A DNA stretch of 64,000 bases from Aquanectria penicillioides (Eukaryota; Ascomycota; Sordariomycetes; Hypocreales; Nectriaceae), in the NCBI GenBank assembly GCA_003415625.1, contig PYIU01000007.1, positions 558,001-622,000 of the forward strand. The letters run 5' to 3'. Position 1 is the stretch's first letter. Each line of letters opens with the position of its first letter. This document shows, one piece after another, positions 11,121 to 23,222 of the stretch. The notes beneath the pieces are model-generated. The model made no database searches. It had not been told where the DNA came from and saw only the letters and a program-made list of their open reading frames with translations. The position numbers were made by a program, and so were the translations under genes.

Positions 11121-12641
11121 GAGGCGAGGAGGATGGGAGAGAGGGAGGGAGAGGGAGAGGGAGCAGAAGAGAGTAAACGAGTGACGAGGCTGAAAAGCCG
11201 TTGACGAAATACAAACGAATGGATGGTCCCTTGGGGAAGAAGGCGCACCTAAGTCAACGCCACCAGGCGGGCGGCGGCGGGTTCAAAAGCACCTCCGCAC
11301 GCGAGCCGGCCGCCCTGATCGGAGAGACCCGTCCAGGATGCACAGCACATTGGCCAGGCGGCGGTCCGTCAACAACGGGGCAGGGTTTGGCCTAGCGGAT
11401 GGCCTAGCTGTTGGCCTAGCTCTCGGCGAACAGGTTCGCTACGGGTACAAGATGCTTTGCCCAGGCTTGGGACACAGGGTTCGCACAGGGTTTCTCTGGG
11501 GCGACGGAAAGGCCAGGTCCAGTGTAGTCAGCGAACAGCCTACCAGACCAGACCCATACTCGATACTCTGGTACCTATCTAGTAGGAACCACGGGGGCTT
11601 GAACTGGGGGGCTCAATCGGGTAACGGCATGTCGAGCTTTCGCTTCTTGCAGTCACGCTTACTGAGCGTGGGCCTTGGAGCGACCATGCCGGACGCCGTT
11701 CCGCCGTGATCAGTTTCGCTAAAAGGCTCGGCCGGGTAGTGCGGGATGAGGCCATTTCGACCAGGTGGAGATTAGCCCGGGTAGCGTCCCTAGCCATGCT
11801 ACAACGCTCAGAGACATCCTGGGCGCATCGGGGCGTGGCAATTGGCCCAAGTCGTTCCTTGGGGCTGTGATTACAAGGGAGACAGGGAACACAACGGGCC
11901 ATGACCCAGTGTAGTTCGAGTCGATGACGACCAAGAGCCCTCATTATACATAAATGGAGAATGCTCTGTATGAGAGGGGGGGTGGGTTTGTCCATTTTCC
12001 CCTCTGCCATTTTAATAGGCATGTACCCACAGCTCTGTCTACAAGGGAGGATTGGGCTCCGTAATACGATCCTTGCTTGACAGTTCGCATGAATCGAGTC
12101 CCATCTCTCGGTGTCTGGGGACCAACACGGTATCCACGTTCCACAATAATTCTTCCATGGAAGTCTTGAAAGGGCAAAGGGGCCTAAGCAGGGATCACGG
12201 CTGGACACCAGCTCACAGCGTGCGTATCCCCATGTTGTGGCACTACTGCACCCTAGAGATTAGAGGTATAGGTATCGCAGTTCGCCCCCCCCCCCCCCCC
12301 CCCCCCCAACCCGCAACCTTGCTTCCTCCAATACAAATCAAATGTGTCGGCACCTTTGTGTTCTTTGTCAGTGACCAAACAGTGAGAACCAATAATGACA
12401 AGCCGGGAGTCGGAAAACATGCTAGTCAAAACCTTTCACCTTCCCCCAACTGATTGAAACAAAAAGCGCCATGATCACAGATAACTCCTCGAAGGTGCAT
12501 CGCAACAACTCTTGTATTCAGTGTTCGTAACGCAATTATATATGATACCACAGGCCCTTTTTTCCGGCCATAATTCCAAAACAGGTCGTGAATCGTACAC
12601 ATTAATATGGGGGTGTCCTCATTTTCCACTTTTTTACTCCA
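11121..12641. other. Intergenic, amidase upstream region
   Basis: No gene is supported. It holds three direct copies of ggcctagc at about 11390-11422 and a run of 23 C at 12285-12307. The ORFs here (up to 209 codons) have no family features and overlap one another on both strands. Confidence 0.5.
12285..12307. repeat. Poly-C tract (23 C)
   Basis: A pure run of 23 cytosines lies in the intergenic region. The true length may vary or be misread. Confidence 0.9.
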
Positions 12642-13990
12642 TTACACTCGGTGCCCACCGGGTACAGGAGCACTGTCTTCCTTGATGTGGAAGTCCACCT
12701 GGACCAAGATCCCATCCGCACTGTTTTCGCTCTGGTTATCCTTAGAGTCGTTTGCGGTTCGATAGTTTCCCTCGGCCGAGGTGTCCCGGCTCGACAGTAC
12801 ATTGTGCTCCGGTCGAAGGTTGAGGGATCGTAGGGCCGTACCCCGTGAGTTGTTGCTCTGCTTTCCGTATCTTGACTGGCCGCTGCTGCCAACACTGGGA
12901 TCCTTTCTGAGGATGAACTTGTCAAACAAGGGCTTCACACCAGGCACAGACAGAGCGATCAGCGTCGCTCCGATTTCCGAAACCTCAACGCCGAGCATGG
13001 GGTTGTAGGACCAAGATTGATCAGCGTCCCACTGTCCCTGAATGACCAGCACAAGGCGGGCGATTGAAATGGAGATAACACTGGGAAGTAGGTGGTCAGC
13101 CTTGAAGATCGGCATTGTTGGGCCGAAAGGGGCACTTACGAGATACCAGGAAGAAGGATGCATCCCAGCTGAATCTTCCTTCGACGAGGCATTTCCAGTA
13201 CTCGAAGCATCACAATGGGGATGCCGAATAGTAAAATGTCGCATAGAAGTGATACGGACGAGTTTACGCTGTAGACCACTCCCCATTGAAGGCATGTGTA
13301 ACCATCGGCACCTGGTTGCCAGTCGTAGGGCCACAGCCCAGTGACGGGGCTACAGTGGAAGATCAGGAGGAACAGCTGAGGCAAGTAGCCGGCGATTAGG
13401 ATGCCGAAGACGATTCGAATCGAAAGCAGGAGTCCATCGTGGAGCTTGCACAGCCGATAGTACAGGGCCAATCCAGAAATTCGGCAGAAGAGAAGCGCAG
13501 TTGTGTAGATGATGTGAGCGGCAAAGTCAAGGACCTCAGTAAGCTCGACAGTTGGCATATCCAGCACATATTGGATGTATTCGTAGTGTCGTCCAGATCC
13601 AAGGTTGATGAGGCGAATGCTCAAACCCACAAAGGGGATGAAGGCAATCTGTAGTTCCGATAGTCCATGATTAGCATTGGCTCCTAGATGTCGACAAATT
13701 TGGATGAGGTAAATCATCCACTCTCTCGCTCCTGGATCAAAGAGGACAAAACATACCCATGAGCAGAGAGTCAAGGCATCATCGAGGCCGAAGCGCCGAA
13801 TCAAGAATGCTCTTGAGGTAAGTCTGCCGAGCACCACGATGCTCGTTAATACCGTCACGAAGATGATCCCGGCGATGGCCGGTGCGTCTTTGGTCTGGTT
13901 GAGGTAGGCTGCCGTAATGGTGTCAGGTACTCGACCATCTTTGATGGCCTGGGCGACCTTTGGATCAGACATGATGGACGTTGGATGCAC
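12642..13990 (-). CDS. Rhodopsin-domain (PTH11-type) seven-helix membrane protein
   Basis: This is a fungal integral membrane protein with the conserved 'rhodopsin domain' of Pth11-like putative receptors. The spliced product is 393 aa from exons 13990-13757, 13648-13140 and 13080-12642. TM1 is followed by the family motif GLDDALTLCSW; then come GRHYEYIQ, a helix with CRISGLALYYRLC, the FHCSPVTGLW turn with a nearby Cys, the PRRRKIQLG loop after TM6, and a last helix with EIGATLIALSVPGVKPL. A polar, Ser/Asn-rich cytoplasmic tail of roughly 100 residues ends the protein. There is no CFEM domain, so this is the CFEM-less subclass. An alternative start is M-SDPKVAQ at 13972. The first intron contains no stop, but removing it (108 nt, gtatgt...ctacag) restores the continuous TM2 seen in relatives. 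The ligand is unknown. Confidence 0.85.
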
Positions 13991-16900
13991 AATCCGTTAC
14001 TTGCATCCGGCAACTTCGAGTCCTCTCATTCAAAGGTCAGCTACAGTACAGTGACGGAATCCGTGGCGAGGGCAAAACGGATCCCCAATCCCTTATACTG
14101 GAAGTTTTGTAACCCCCTCCATCACAGTTCAAACAAGTCCTGGCTAGCGTCCAGTCTTCTTTCACCGGGCTGGGCCTCGGGAAACCCACTCACACCAAGT
14201 CGGAACGCGATCTCAACAGGCACCGCAAACTAGGGGACCCATCCCGGCACCCCTTCCAAGCCGTCAAGGGAACTACTGCTTCACCCATTCAGGCGGCAGG
14301 TGGAGGACAAAGGTGCCACCACACGCGGACTGGAAGAGGCTGCGTGCCGGAAATGAATTGTCAGCGCAAACCCTAATGGGCGAGGGTCATCCCCCCCCCC
14401 CCCCCCCCTCTTCCTCCCTAGGAGGATTCTGAGTTGGAATGCAGTAGCAAGCTCGTCAGAGCTCAGAGGCGTGGAATGAGACACAAAAGCGGCCAAGAGG
14501 TGATGGAGTTGAGCTGCGGCCATCAGCCCATTCTGCGGCCATCTCCCTGGATCCATTGCATAGGTGTTTTACTCCCTGTTGTCCTTGCAGCCATGATTCT
14601 ACGCCCGTTTCTTTTTTTCCACGTCAGGAGCAGTGGGTGGCTTCTCGTGAGGATAATGGCTTTGTATCCATCAACGGGTGGCTGGAACTCTCAAGCCCCG
14701 TACTAGAATGCACCGTCCCGTCCGCCGTCTCAAGACATCAGCTCCCTCGAGACCGAGGAGGGCTAATAAACCTGAGTTGCGTGATTCCCGCTGGCCGTCC
14801 CATTGACGACTGGACGAAATATGGAGTCCGGAGTCCACTTTGCTCTCTGCTGGGTTGTCGTTGGCCAAAGCATCCGGCAGATCCGCTATGTCTGGTTTGC
14901 GTTAGCTACTTATTTGGCCCTACTATGACTGTATCTCGTACAAGAGAGACATCTCTCCCACCGTTCGCTCCCCGTGCAGAACGTGTGGCCCCTAGCAGCC
15001 AGGGTAGGGGTTACTATTGGGCATAATCACGACCAGGGCTGCAAGAAAAGACTCTGGTGCCTGGATTTGTTTCTGGGCGTCGTTCTTGGTGATGCACATT
15101 GGGTTTTACTTTTGGCTACTGATGAGCCACCACACCTCGGCTCGGTAAGGGGATTTTCCTTAGGGGTTTCTCTCTTCAGTAGCACGACTGATCTGAGACT
15201 TAAAATTTGTTAGACAGCTCGCCAAGGTGCCGGCTGGTGGACCAGAAAAGTTCAGTCCTCTCTCCTTGAGGCTAGCGGCACTAACGGATGAAGATGACAT
15301 AAAAAATTTGCCGCGCCACCATCGCGGCCCGGACAGTTGTCTTAGTGCACCGGCTCTCGTTTTCGGGTGTTTTATTTTCATTATCTTTGTTCATTCTGCC
15401 ACTTTCGGCTGGCGCGATTCAGGGTCTTGCTAAGCGGCTGTGCTTGTGCAGAGTGAAAGGGGGCCATCAGGACGGCGGCGACATTCCGAAACGGAGTAGT
15501 TAACGCCAGTCAAGGTTTAACGATGCAAGTAAAGTAGCGCAGATTTGAGCATACGTAGCAATTACATAGCGGCCATTCAACAACTCCATCTTCTGGAATA
15601 CGAGGGTGCCAGGTACAGACACATTCGAAATGCAACGCAACTCCTCCCCCAGCCGCGGGCGCCCTGTGCTCCTCATGATCGACGATCCTCGCACATCGTG
15701 CCTCGTTGGGATAGCTTCCACGCGACAACAGGGACTTCCCTCTCCACTTTGTCTACAACCTCGGGCCCGTCCACCCGAGAAAACAATGAGACGACCAGAG
15801 TGGATTCATGTCATGGCAGAAGATGCCATTCTTTCCTTGCTTCGCTGTCCTCATGGCACCACCACCATCAATATCAACTAGCTCTGATGGATTCATTCGT
15901 CCTCAACATGAATGGCTACCGCGGGTAAATGCCGGCCACCTGAAGCCAGCGGTGGCAAGTAGCTTCTGACTTTGTGGGGGTTTCCGCCGGGTCGTCGATG
16001 AAGTTGCTGTCATCGAAGTGAGCCGTCTTCCAAATGCATCAATGGCTTGGGCCGGTGTTGGTTTAGAGCTAAGCAACGCTCGCTTGGCATTGTGGACCCT
16101 GCAATACCTGCGTCCCTGGCCTGGTGAGGTCGGAATTTTTGTGAAATTACTCCGGTGAAGAACCAGCAACATGGTTCAGTGACGACCAGCCATGTGCATC
16201 ACGCAAGGGCTCGGTCGACTGGAGCTGTAGTGTGATCCAACGTACGGCAGCAGGGTATTCCATATTAGTTATCTTCCAGTGCTTTCTCAGTGACAACCGG
16301 GCAGTTGGCGCTGTGTTGTTGTGCCGGCACATGCCCATACGTTGCACGCGCGCACCTTGCCACCCTTGTCTCGCCCAGGGTCTATTCAGGTCCGGACTCG
16401 CGATTGTCCCGAAGGTTCAACAGGGCCAGAAGTCCTCCATGAGGGGGTAGCATCCGTGGTTACCAGCGATGATCTAAAGTTGGGCTCCAAACGCGGATCT
16501 AAGTAGAGCTCCTCCTTGTACGAATTAAACAACACACAACGGGGGCGGACTCTTGCGGGAGGCTTCCTCGTCTCTCCAGTCTGAGCGCGAGTCAAGCAAT
16601 GCGATTCCTACTTAATACCTACCTTCAGCAAGGTGTAAGGAGACTTTCCCATCTGAGTACGAAGTAGCTCGCAGTAGTCGACGTGCCGGTACGGTATCAT
16701 CCGTCCCGGCTGCCTGGTGAGAAACTAATCATAGCGGCCACGGCAGGGGAAGCGGCATCGTGAACCGAAGCATTGGCCAGGACGACAGGGGCCTCAACCA
16801 CCTACTCGGGCGAGTCAAGCAACCCCAACTACCGTGCCGTGCTGAGGCGGCCTAGCGTTGGTCCACTTAGAAGGCCACTATAGCGAGAGCACTTACGTAG

Positions 16901-19198
16901 CACATATCATTGCCCTGGTCCGGAGAAAACGCGTCACTTCTGAGCCCGGAAACCAGCAGGGTACCGCTATGTCAAATGAGAATTCCCCGGTATGCCCTGC
17001 TTTGCAAATCCGATGCGCCTACGGGTCGGCTGGAGAGATTTCTGGTTTTCGAATCATCAACCCGACCCTCATCACGACCCAAGAGGGGGCCACTAGATTG
17101 GTGTCCGGGGACCAGCGATCCTCTTCCTCATTGACCCTCCCATAGTACATAGATAGTCGTACATATTTTGTGCGGAGAAGAGAATACACTAGCTTGAGAA
17201 GATGAGCCCAAAATCATGGCTGCAGATGTTGTCCGGTGGACCGCAAATACCTGGCAGTCCTACCGTATGGTGGAAAATGGGTGGAGCGAGTTTTTGTCGC
17301 CAGGTTGTCCTTGCTCTCCAACCGCGAACACTCTCCGTCGTGGTGTGACGGGTCAAGGATGGAGCTAATAAAGCATGAACAATACTCTTTGAGTTCTTCG
17401 GCGCCCGTTCTTTTCTGTTTCTTGATCCTTGATACATGCACCATTTCCCGGGGCTACGGTTCCAAAAGCCCGCGTATTAATTAGGCTAAGCTTCCACATG
17501 GTGCAGATTCAGAGGTCTGGGGTATCAGGAGTGAATCACCTCCCCAATTTCCAATGCTATTGATGCAGTGCACCTCGAAAACTTCTTAGATCATGCTAGA
17601 AACACAATGGGGGACAAAAACTTGCTTCTTTTGCTTTTGTTTCAGGAGAATCGATAAAATGATTCTCAGCGTAAGCACAGCTCTCAGCCAGGGGGACTGC
17701 ATTTTGATTATCGCCAAGAAGCACACACAGACATTTCGTAGTGACAAGTCCTGCAAGCATGCGCCGGTTTTTTGGGATGCTGAACTCGCATCCCTCCATG
17801 CATTTCCAACTTGCTTGCTTTTTTCTCTCTACTTTTCAAATACCAAAACCACATTTATCTGATATGGAGGGTCCCCGTTGTAACCCTACATGGTGGGTGA
17901 CAGGGACATGATCACTTATATAAAAATTTTCTTTCCTTTTTGTTTTTTTACGACTTCCCATGGGTCGATAAACGCGGGACTTAACCGTGGTGGTTAGCAT
18001 GCAGCGCTGCTCACCGGAAGAGGCTCTACCCTTTGAGGCATGTGGCTGCGGCACAGTGATCTGAAGACACCAAGAGAGGAAAGAAAGGGGGCCGGATCCA
18101 CGCAGAACCCGCAAGCTTTGAGGAGATTCACGGCTTGTGGATCAGCCACTGGCGCCTGGCGGAGCATTCCATGGGTCAAAGAACGATACGACGCCCTGTT
18201 CTTTTAAATACGTAGCGTCGTCAGTCGGCAATTCGGGAACGAAAGCAGCATCCGGGCATCTGGCATCGGAATCACGCTCCCAGGGATGATGGGCTTTCGT
18301 GAATGCGGTATTTGCTCCAGTTGACCTTGTCAGACGCAGAATTTAAAGGCAAAGGAGAAAATTATAGAATGGAAGATCCGTAAGCTCCTAGGTCTACGTA
18401 ACCTCCCCAGAACTTAGGGTGGAGCTCCACTTGGTTTCTTGAAGGGATCTCCATACAGTAGCAGTTGAACGAAGAATGTCTTGTTTGGAGCTGCGACAAG
18501 AACTCACCGGTGGCAGACCCGTTATAGAACATGGTTACATTCGGAAATGAAGTGCGGCGGCGCTCTGCTTCTTTTGACATTTCAAATGATAGCCGCGAAC
18601 TTCGATCAATCAAAGCTCTCAAGATCCCTCCATGCACACTTGCCTGACCCTCCACTTGCTCTTGTCCAGTAAACTTTGTCATGCAGAGAAGTCAGCTCAT
18701 CGCTTCATGGACCAAAATTCTCTATCCTTATCATCATACGGGAGACCTTGGGTGTTAGTCATAACAGAGCATGAAGGCGTCTTTGATTATGCCACCATGG
18801 AGATACCTGGAGGATGAGGTGGGAGGTCGATTAGGCTTGAGAGACCAGATCTCGCACACGTATTTCAGATAACAGTAAATACTTTTCCCCTTCTTGCGTA
18901 GCATGGATTTGTGGGGGCTCAAACTCTCGCTCCAGGACAAGTGCAAAGGAGTTGTGGCGTTGAGCAGGTTCTATCCTACTCATCTCGGCAACAATGCCCT
19001 TTTTTATCACATTTGCAAATTTACGGAATAGAATTATGTAGCAGATTGATAAAATTTCCTCTCCCGATGCAATGTCCATTCATGTCCCGTTAATGTCTGA
19101 ATCCCCGTCAATCTGTACCAGGTACTGCCAAGAAACTCAATGCTAATCCCTTCATTACCAAATCAGTTACCCGCTATCATGTCATATGTGTCATAAAA
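13991..19198. other. 5.2-kb gene desert
   Basis: No coding gene is supported on either strand. ORFs of 60-156 codons overlap freely and lack motifs. GC content is ordinary, so this is not a RIP island. Features noted: an 18-C run at 14391-14408 and one CTCGGGCGAG palindrome at 16805-16814. No tRNA or 5S-like sequence was found. Confidence 0.5.
14391..14408. repeat. Poly-C tract (18 C)
   Basis: This is the second long cytosine run, in the same orientation as the one at 12285 and 2.1 kb from it, on the other side of the rhodopsin-domain gene. Confidence 0.9.
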
Positions 19199-20648
19199 TT
19201 ACATGTCGATCTTAATTCCCAGTTTCTCTGCACACTTTGCGAGGCTTCCAGCCTGGGCTGTCTTGTAAATGTCGTCCGCATCATCAAGACTTGCGCCTAG
19301 GACTTCCTCCATCCCTTCAATGTCCGGCGACGCCTCCGTCTCTCGCGAAGGAGATTTGGAACCCAAGTTTGATTGGAAGATTCCCGCTGCTGATAGAGGA
19401 AGAAAGTCCTCATAAGTCATTGGGAACGCTTCAACCAACCCTCGTCGAAGCAGGTCATCAAGATGATAGGTCTCAGCTGAGAGCCTGGTATCTATGCCCT
19501 TCTGTGTGGCATCAAAGGTGCAGTAAATGAGGTTGCGTCTTCGCAGCTCACTCCAGTCATCTGGGTACTTCTTGAAGATTTCTTCGACTAATTCATCGAA
19601 CTCTTCGGGGCTAGGCTCGTCGTCCGAGTCTGCAGCAATCGCCATTGCCTGGTCAAGAAGTTCGTCGTACAAGCGTCGGCCAGCGGGAGTTACCGCAGCT
19701 CCCCTCTCTTCAATTTCCCCGAATCGAGCCCTATGAGAGCCTTGAATCGCAGATCCATTGGGGAAATCACTGGAAGCAAGGAATTTGATGGGCTCCTCGA
19801 TAGCCAAGAAGCTTGTTTGGCGCAGGAGAATTGGGCATGATCGGGGAGGTGGCCCTCGATTCTGTCTTTGACCTGGAGGCCATCTGCCTTCATCTTTTCT
19901 TGGGCTGAGGTGATGCACAATGTGCGTGGTGTGAGATGGTTGATGTGCGAACTTCGGAAGCAGGCAATGTCTGCCAAGATGGGGTGCTCGGCTTTCAAAC
20001 ACTGGTACTCATCGTGTGATGCTGCCGCAGTTCCGTGCCAGCTGAACGTCTTCATGGCTTCGACGACGAATCTGCGTCCCTGATCCGGCGTCAATCGGCC
20101 ATTTTGTACGTCTCCTAAGCAGAGTAGCTGCATAAGCTCGTCGCTGAAGATGTTGCGCCTGGATAGTAGCTCTAGTGCCAAGTCTCGGGCTCGCGCATCC
20201 TTGATGAGCTCAGGTCGAAGCACTGAGGTGAAGACACGAAATGGGTTTTGTGTAGGGATCGCTCGGTCTTTGGTCTGAAACATGTGGCATGCATTGGCAA
20301 CCCAGCAGCAGACAGGTCATAGTATCCGACCGGATACAGACCGATCAATTCGAATACGCGACGGACGGTGCGCAACTCGTGAGGAGTTCCCAGTCGGATG
20401 GCGCCGTGTCTCTCAATGTCCAGTCTGGAGGATGAAACATCCCCATAGCGCATGGCCAGGACCTTTGGATCAAGGGCACTGCCAAATGTCGACTGGTTCA
20501 CGTCGCCGACGATGCGGACAAGGTCGCCGTAGAGCGGGACCTCAGACTTATACATGGCCGACATGGCCAGTGTAAATGAAGTCCGCAAATCATCGCGGTC
20601 AACCCACGACCTCTCTGATGAATACGAATCGATTGCGCTCGGAGCCAT
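19199..20648 (-). pseudogene. DUF1338 / 2-oxoadipate dioxygenase-decarboxylase-like gene with two frameshifts
   Basis: The protein belongs to the DUF1338 (YdcJ/HglS) family of VOC-fold Fe(II) enzymes, whose characterised members convert 2-oxoadipate to D-2-hydroxyglutarate in lysine catabolism. Recognisable blocks run in order: a head with EVPLYGDLVRIVGDVN, NPFRVFTSVLRPEL, TFSWHG, ADIACFRSSHINHLTPR, RIEG, PPPRSCPILLRQTSF, ARFGEIEERG, TPAGRRLYDELL, and the C-terminal FLPLSAAGIFQSNLG. They fall in three frames. The frame changes near 20240-20265 (before NPFRVFTS) and near 19845-19858 (between RIEG and PPPRSCP). Each fits loss of one base, and each lies at a homopolymer (AAAA, GGG/CCC). No intron would fit such short gaps. 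So it is either a recent pseudogene or carries two assembly errors; the final TAG-proximal part is otherwise complete to KIDM. Confidence 0.85.
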
Positions 20649-21826
20649 TGTGAATTGAAGATGGAGAATTAGAGGAATGTTGTTTGGCGATCAAGCGCTC
20701 TCAGAGGTTATATGATACCGAAGGTGTTGATATCAGAGGCTCTTATCTACTGTCAAGATAAGCAGATACGGCATCTACCGATGATGACTCGACGGCTAAG
20801 ACAGTGGCTTTGGTCCTTTATCAATGATTTAGATCTGTGCGTGTGATGCGCAATTTGTCAGATGGTCATCTGATTAGCTATCAATGCCATCTGGGATTGC
20901 CACATGGTTGATCGGCACCATGGGATGTTTCGCAATTGCTATACGAACATTGAATCGTTATCGGCCAAGATGCTGTCATCCCGAGTTCGGCTGGCGACGG
21001 CAACGACAAGTAGTGGAGTCGTTGCGGCCGCTAGCTCACTGGCCTAACCCCAAAACCGTCCAACTCTACCACATCTACGGCCTTCAGGCCATCTGCCGAC
21101 CGTGGTCGGCTGTCAAACCCTGGAGGAGGATGGCTGAGATCTGGGATATATCCGCCCCGGAGGCAATCCCAGAAGGTTACCGCGGTTGGTTATGCCATTG
21201 TGCATGACATGCCCGAGGCCGGCAGCTAGTGGCGGCGCCAATGCCTCTGAGAAGACGAAAAGGAGATTTAAATCCGAGTATCTACCTCCATTACATGTCG
21301 TTTCAGACAAATCACTGGGCGCCATCCGGGTATTTAACTTGTTGGCACCGCCCTAGGGCGCAAACTACAACTCCCAACCTACAAGCACGGCTGTCAGCGG
21401 AGGAGCAAGATGGGCGAGCCTGCCACGGTCGGGGATGGGTAATCCTCAGTAACCCCAATTGCGCTCAAGGATAGGACTTTCCCTTTGACATTATCCCGCG
21501 ATATATCATAGTGATTTCTTTCACTGAAAATATTCTACGACTCTAGATTGGGGGCATGCTAAACTGGGCAGAATGTTAGTTGACAAGGTTGGGGCTCAAA
21601 TGCGGCTCCACATATCACGTAATGACTCTTCTGGCCACTCCTGGTGCCGCAATAGTAACCGACACAGCTCCCTTTGACTCCCTTCGGACCCTAACCGCAA
21701 GTCGGTCAGAATTGCAATCGTGCCGATAATCAGAGAAATTTCTGTGTATTTCCGCCGGTTAATCACAGTCATTTCTCAAGAGCCCAGACCGTCCCCTTAG
21801 TTCCTTATCAGCTTGCCGTCCTCATC
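20649..21826. other. Intergenic, divergent promoters
   Basis: About 1.2 kb lies between two divergent genes. No supported ORF, RNA or repeat was seen. Confidence 0.5.
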
Positions 21827-22923
21827 ATGTCTCAGCAGGCAGGCAGTGAGAGAAAGCCTCGTGTAGTTGTCCTCGGGACGCCAAAGTATGTTGGAGAGGA
21901 TTATCTGGAAGAGTTTAAGAAGGACTTTGACTATGCAGTTCGTATATCTGCTCTCCAAATGGATAGCATGATCAACCCGTTGAGCTAATGCATGCTTATC
22001 AACAGGTCCTAGACGTAAAGAACCACAAGGAAGCACTCGAGAGTCTTCCTCTGATGATTGCCGAGCATGGCCCAATCGATGCCTTCATTATTCGGATGGG
22101 CAGGGGCCCTTACCATCCATTCAACGAGGGGCTTTTTAAACCCCTCACCCCGCATTGTCGCATCATTGCCTCCGCCGCAGCGGGCTATGACGACTTTGAT
22201 CTCGACTGGCTGACAAGGAATAACATATGGTTCTGCAACAGTCTTGATGCCGTCGCTGAGGCCACGGCGGATATGTCATTTTTCCTGATCATGGCTGTGG
22301 TGCGGGACACGACTAGGGCTGAGCGCTGCACCCGGGAGGGATTGTGGAAGGATCCCGTCGTTCCCAGCAAGGATCCATCAGGAATGACACTGGGCATTGT
22401 TGGGATGGGCAGCATAGGCAAGCACCTGGCCAAGCGCGCAGTTGCGTTCAACATGCGGATCAAGTATTACAACCGTCGGCAATTGAGTGCCGAGGAAGAG
22501 GCCAAGTATGACGCGACATACTGCTCTTCGCTACACGAGCTGCTCAGCCAGTCAGACGTAGTCTCCATCAACTGCCCGCTCACGAAAGAGACCAAGAATC
22601 TCATCTCCAAGAATGAGTTTGCAGTGATGAAAGACTCGTCCTTCATTGTAAATACGGCTCGCGGCGGCGTGGTCGACGAGCCTGCCCTTATCGAAGCTCT
22701 GGAGAGCGGAAAGATTGCAAGGGCAGGGCTCGATGTGTTTTGGAACGAGCCCAATATTAATGACTACTTCAAAACTAGCGACAAGGTCACAGTCCAGCCT
22801 CATGTAGGAGGACTAACAGATTTGGCGTTCCAAAAGGGTGAGAGGGAGGCATTCGAGAATGTCAAGGCGTTGTTCAAAAAGGGACATCCAGTATCTCCGG
22901 TGAATGAGATTCCACCAGTTTAA
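21827..22923 (+). CDS. D-isomer specific 2-hydroxyacid dehydrogenase
   Basis: This is an NAD(P)-dependent D-2-hydroxyacid dehydrogenase of 342 aa, of the glyoxylate/hydroxypyruvate reductase-like group, reducing 2-oxoacids. Exon 1 (21827-21937) gives M-SQQAGS and the first beta strand; intron 21938-22005 (branch gctaat, acceptor caacag) is followed by exon 2. Visible motifs are the Rossmann GxGxxG in GIVGMGSIGKHLA, NTARGG with the catalytic Arg, the Glu in FWNEPN and the catalytic His in QPHVGG. It is divergent to the DUF1338 gene. Characterised members of that family release D-2-hydroxyglutarate, so a linked 2-hydroxyacid function is tempting, but it is only an inference from position. There is no targeting signal, so it is probably cytosolic. 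Confidence 0.92.
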
Positions 22924-23222
22924 AAAGCAAATAAAATATGAGTCAACCCAAAGGCTTTCGTTGAACGGATACTGCAAACTAGAGTTCATCCAAATTTGAC
23001 CCGATGGGGATGGGTCATGTCCATCGGGGCTTTCCAACATCGTTTCGCGCGTCAAGTTCCTGCGTTTCACTTGGCGGAGCGGAAAAGTCGTAGAGTTTTT
23101 AGCAAGTCAATTATCATTCTCATTCATTCAAAGTACAGCTGCTAGGATAAACCCAGGGTATTTCCATAGAACCAGACCAAGACTCTCGGTCCATCTTCCT
23201 CGGCTACATAAGGGCCGGCATG

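Noticed and set aside
11579..12208. 209-codon minus-strand ORF upstream of the amidase
   Set aside because: No motif, no splice partner and overlapping ORFs on the other strand. Treated as chance.
12771..12780. CTCGGCCGAG palindrome near the rhodopsin-domain gene
   Set aside because: It lies inside the coding tail, far from any start, so it is not counted as a regulatory site, though it shows the motif can occur by chance.
14556..15026. 156-codon plus-strand ORF in the desert
   Set aside because: Unmotivated composition, no introns, no family block and overlapping ORFs in other frames.
16805..16814. CTCGGGCGAG palindrome in the gene desert
   Set aside because: No gene start is nearby. It is kept only as background for the cluster motif.
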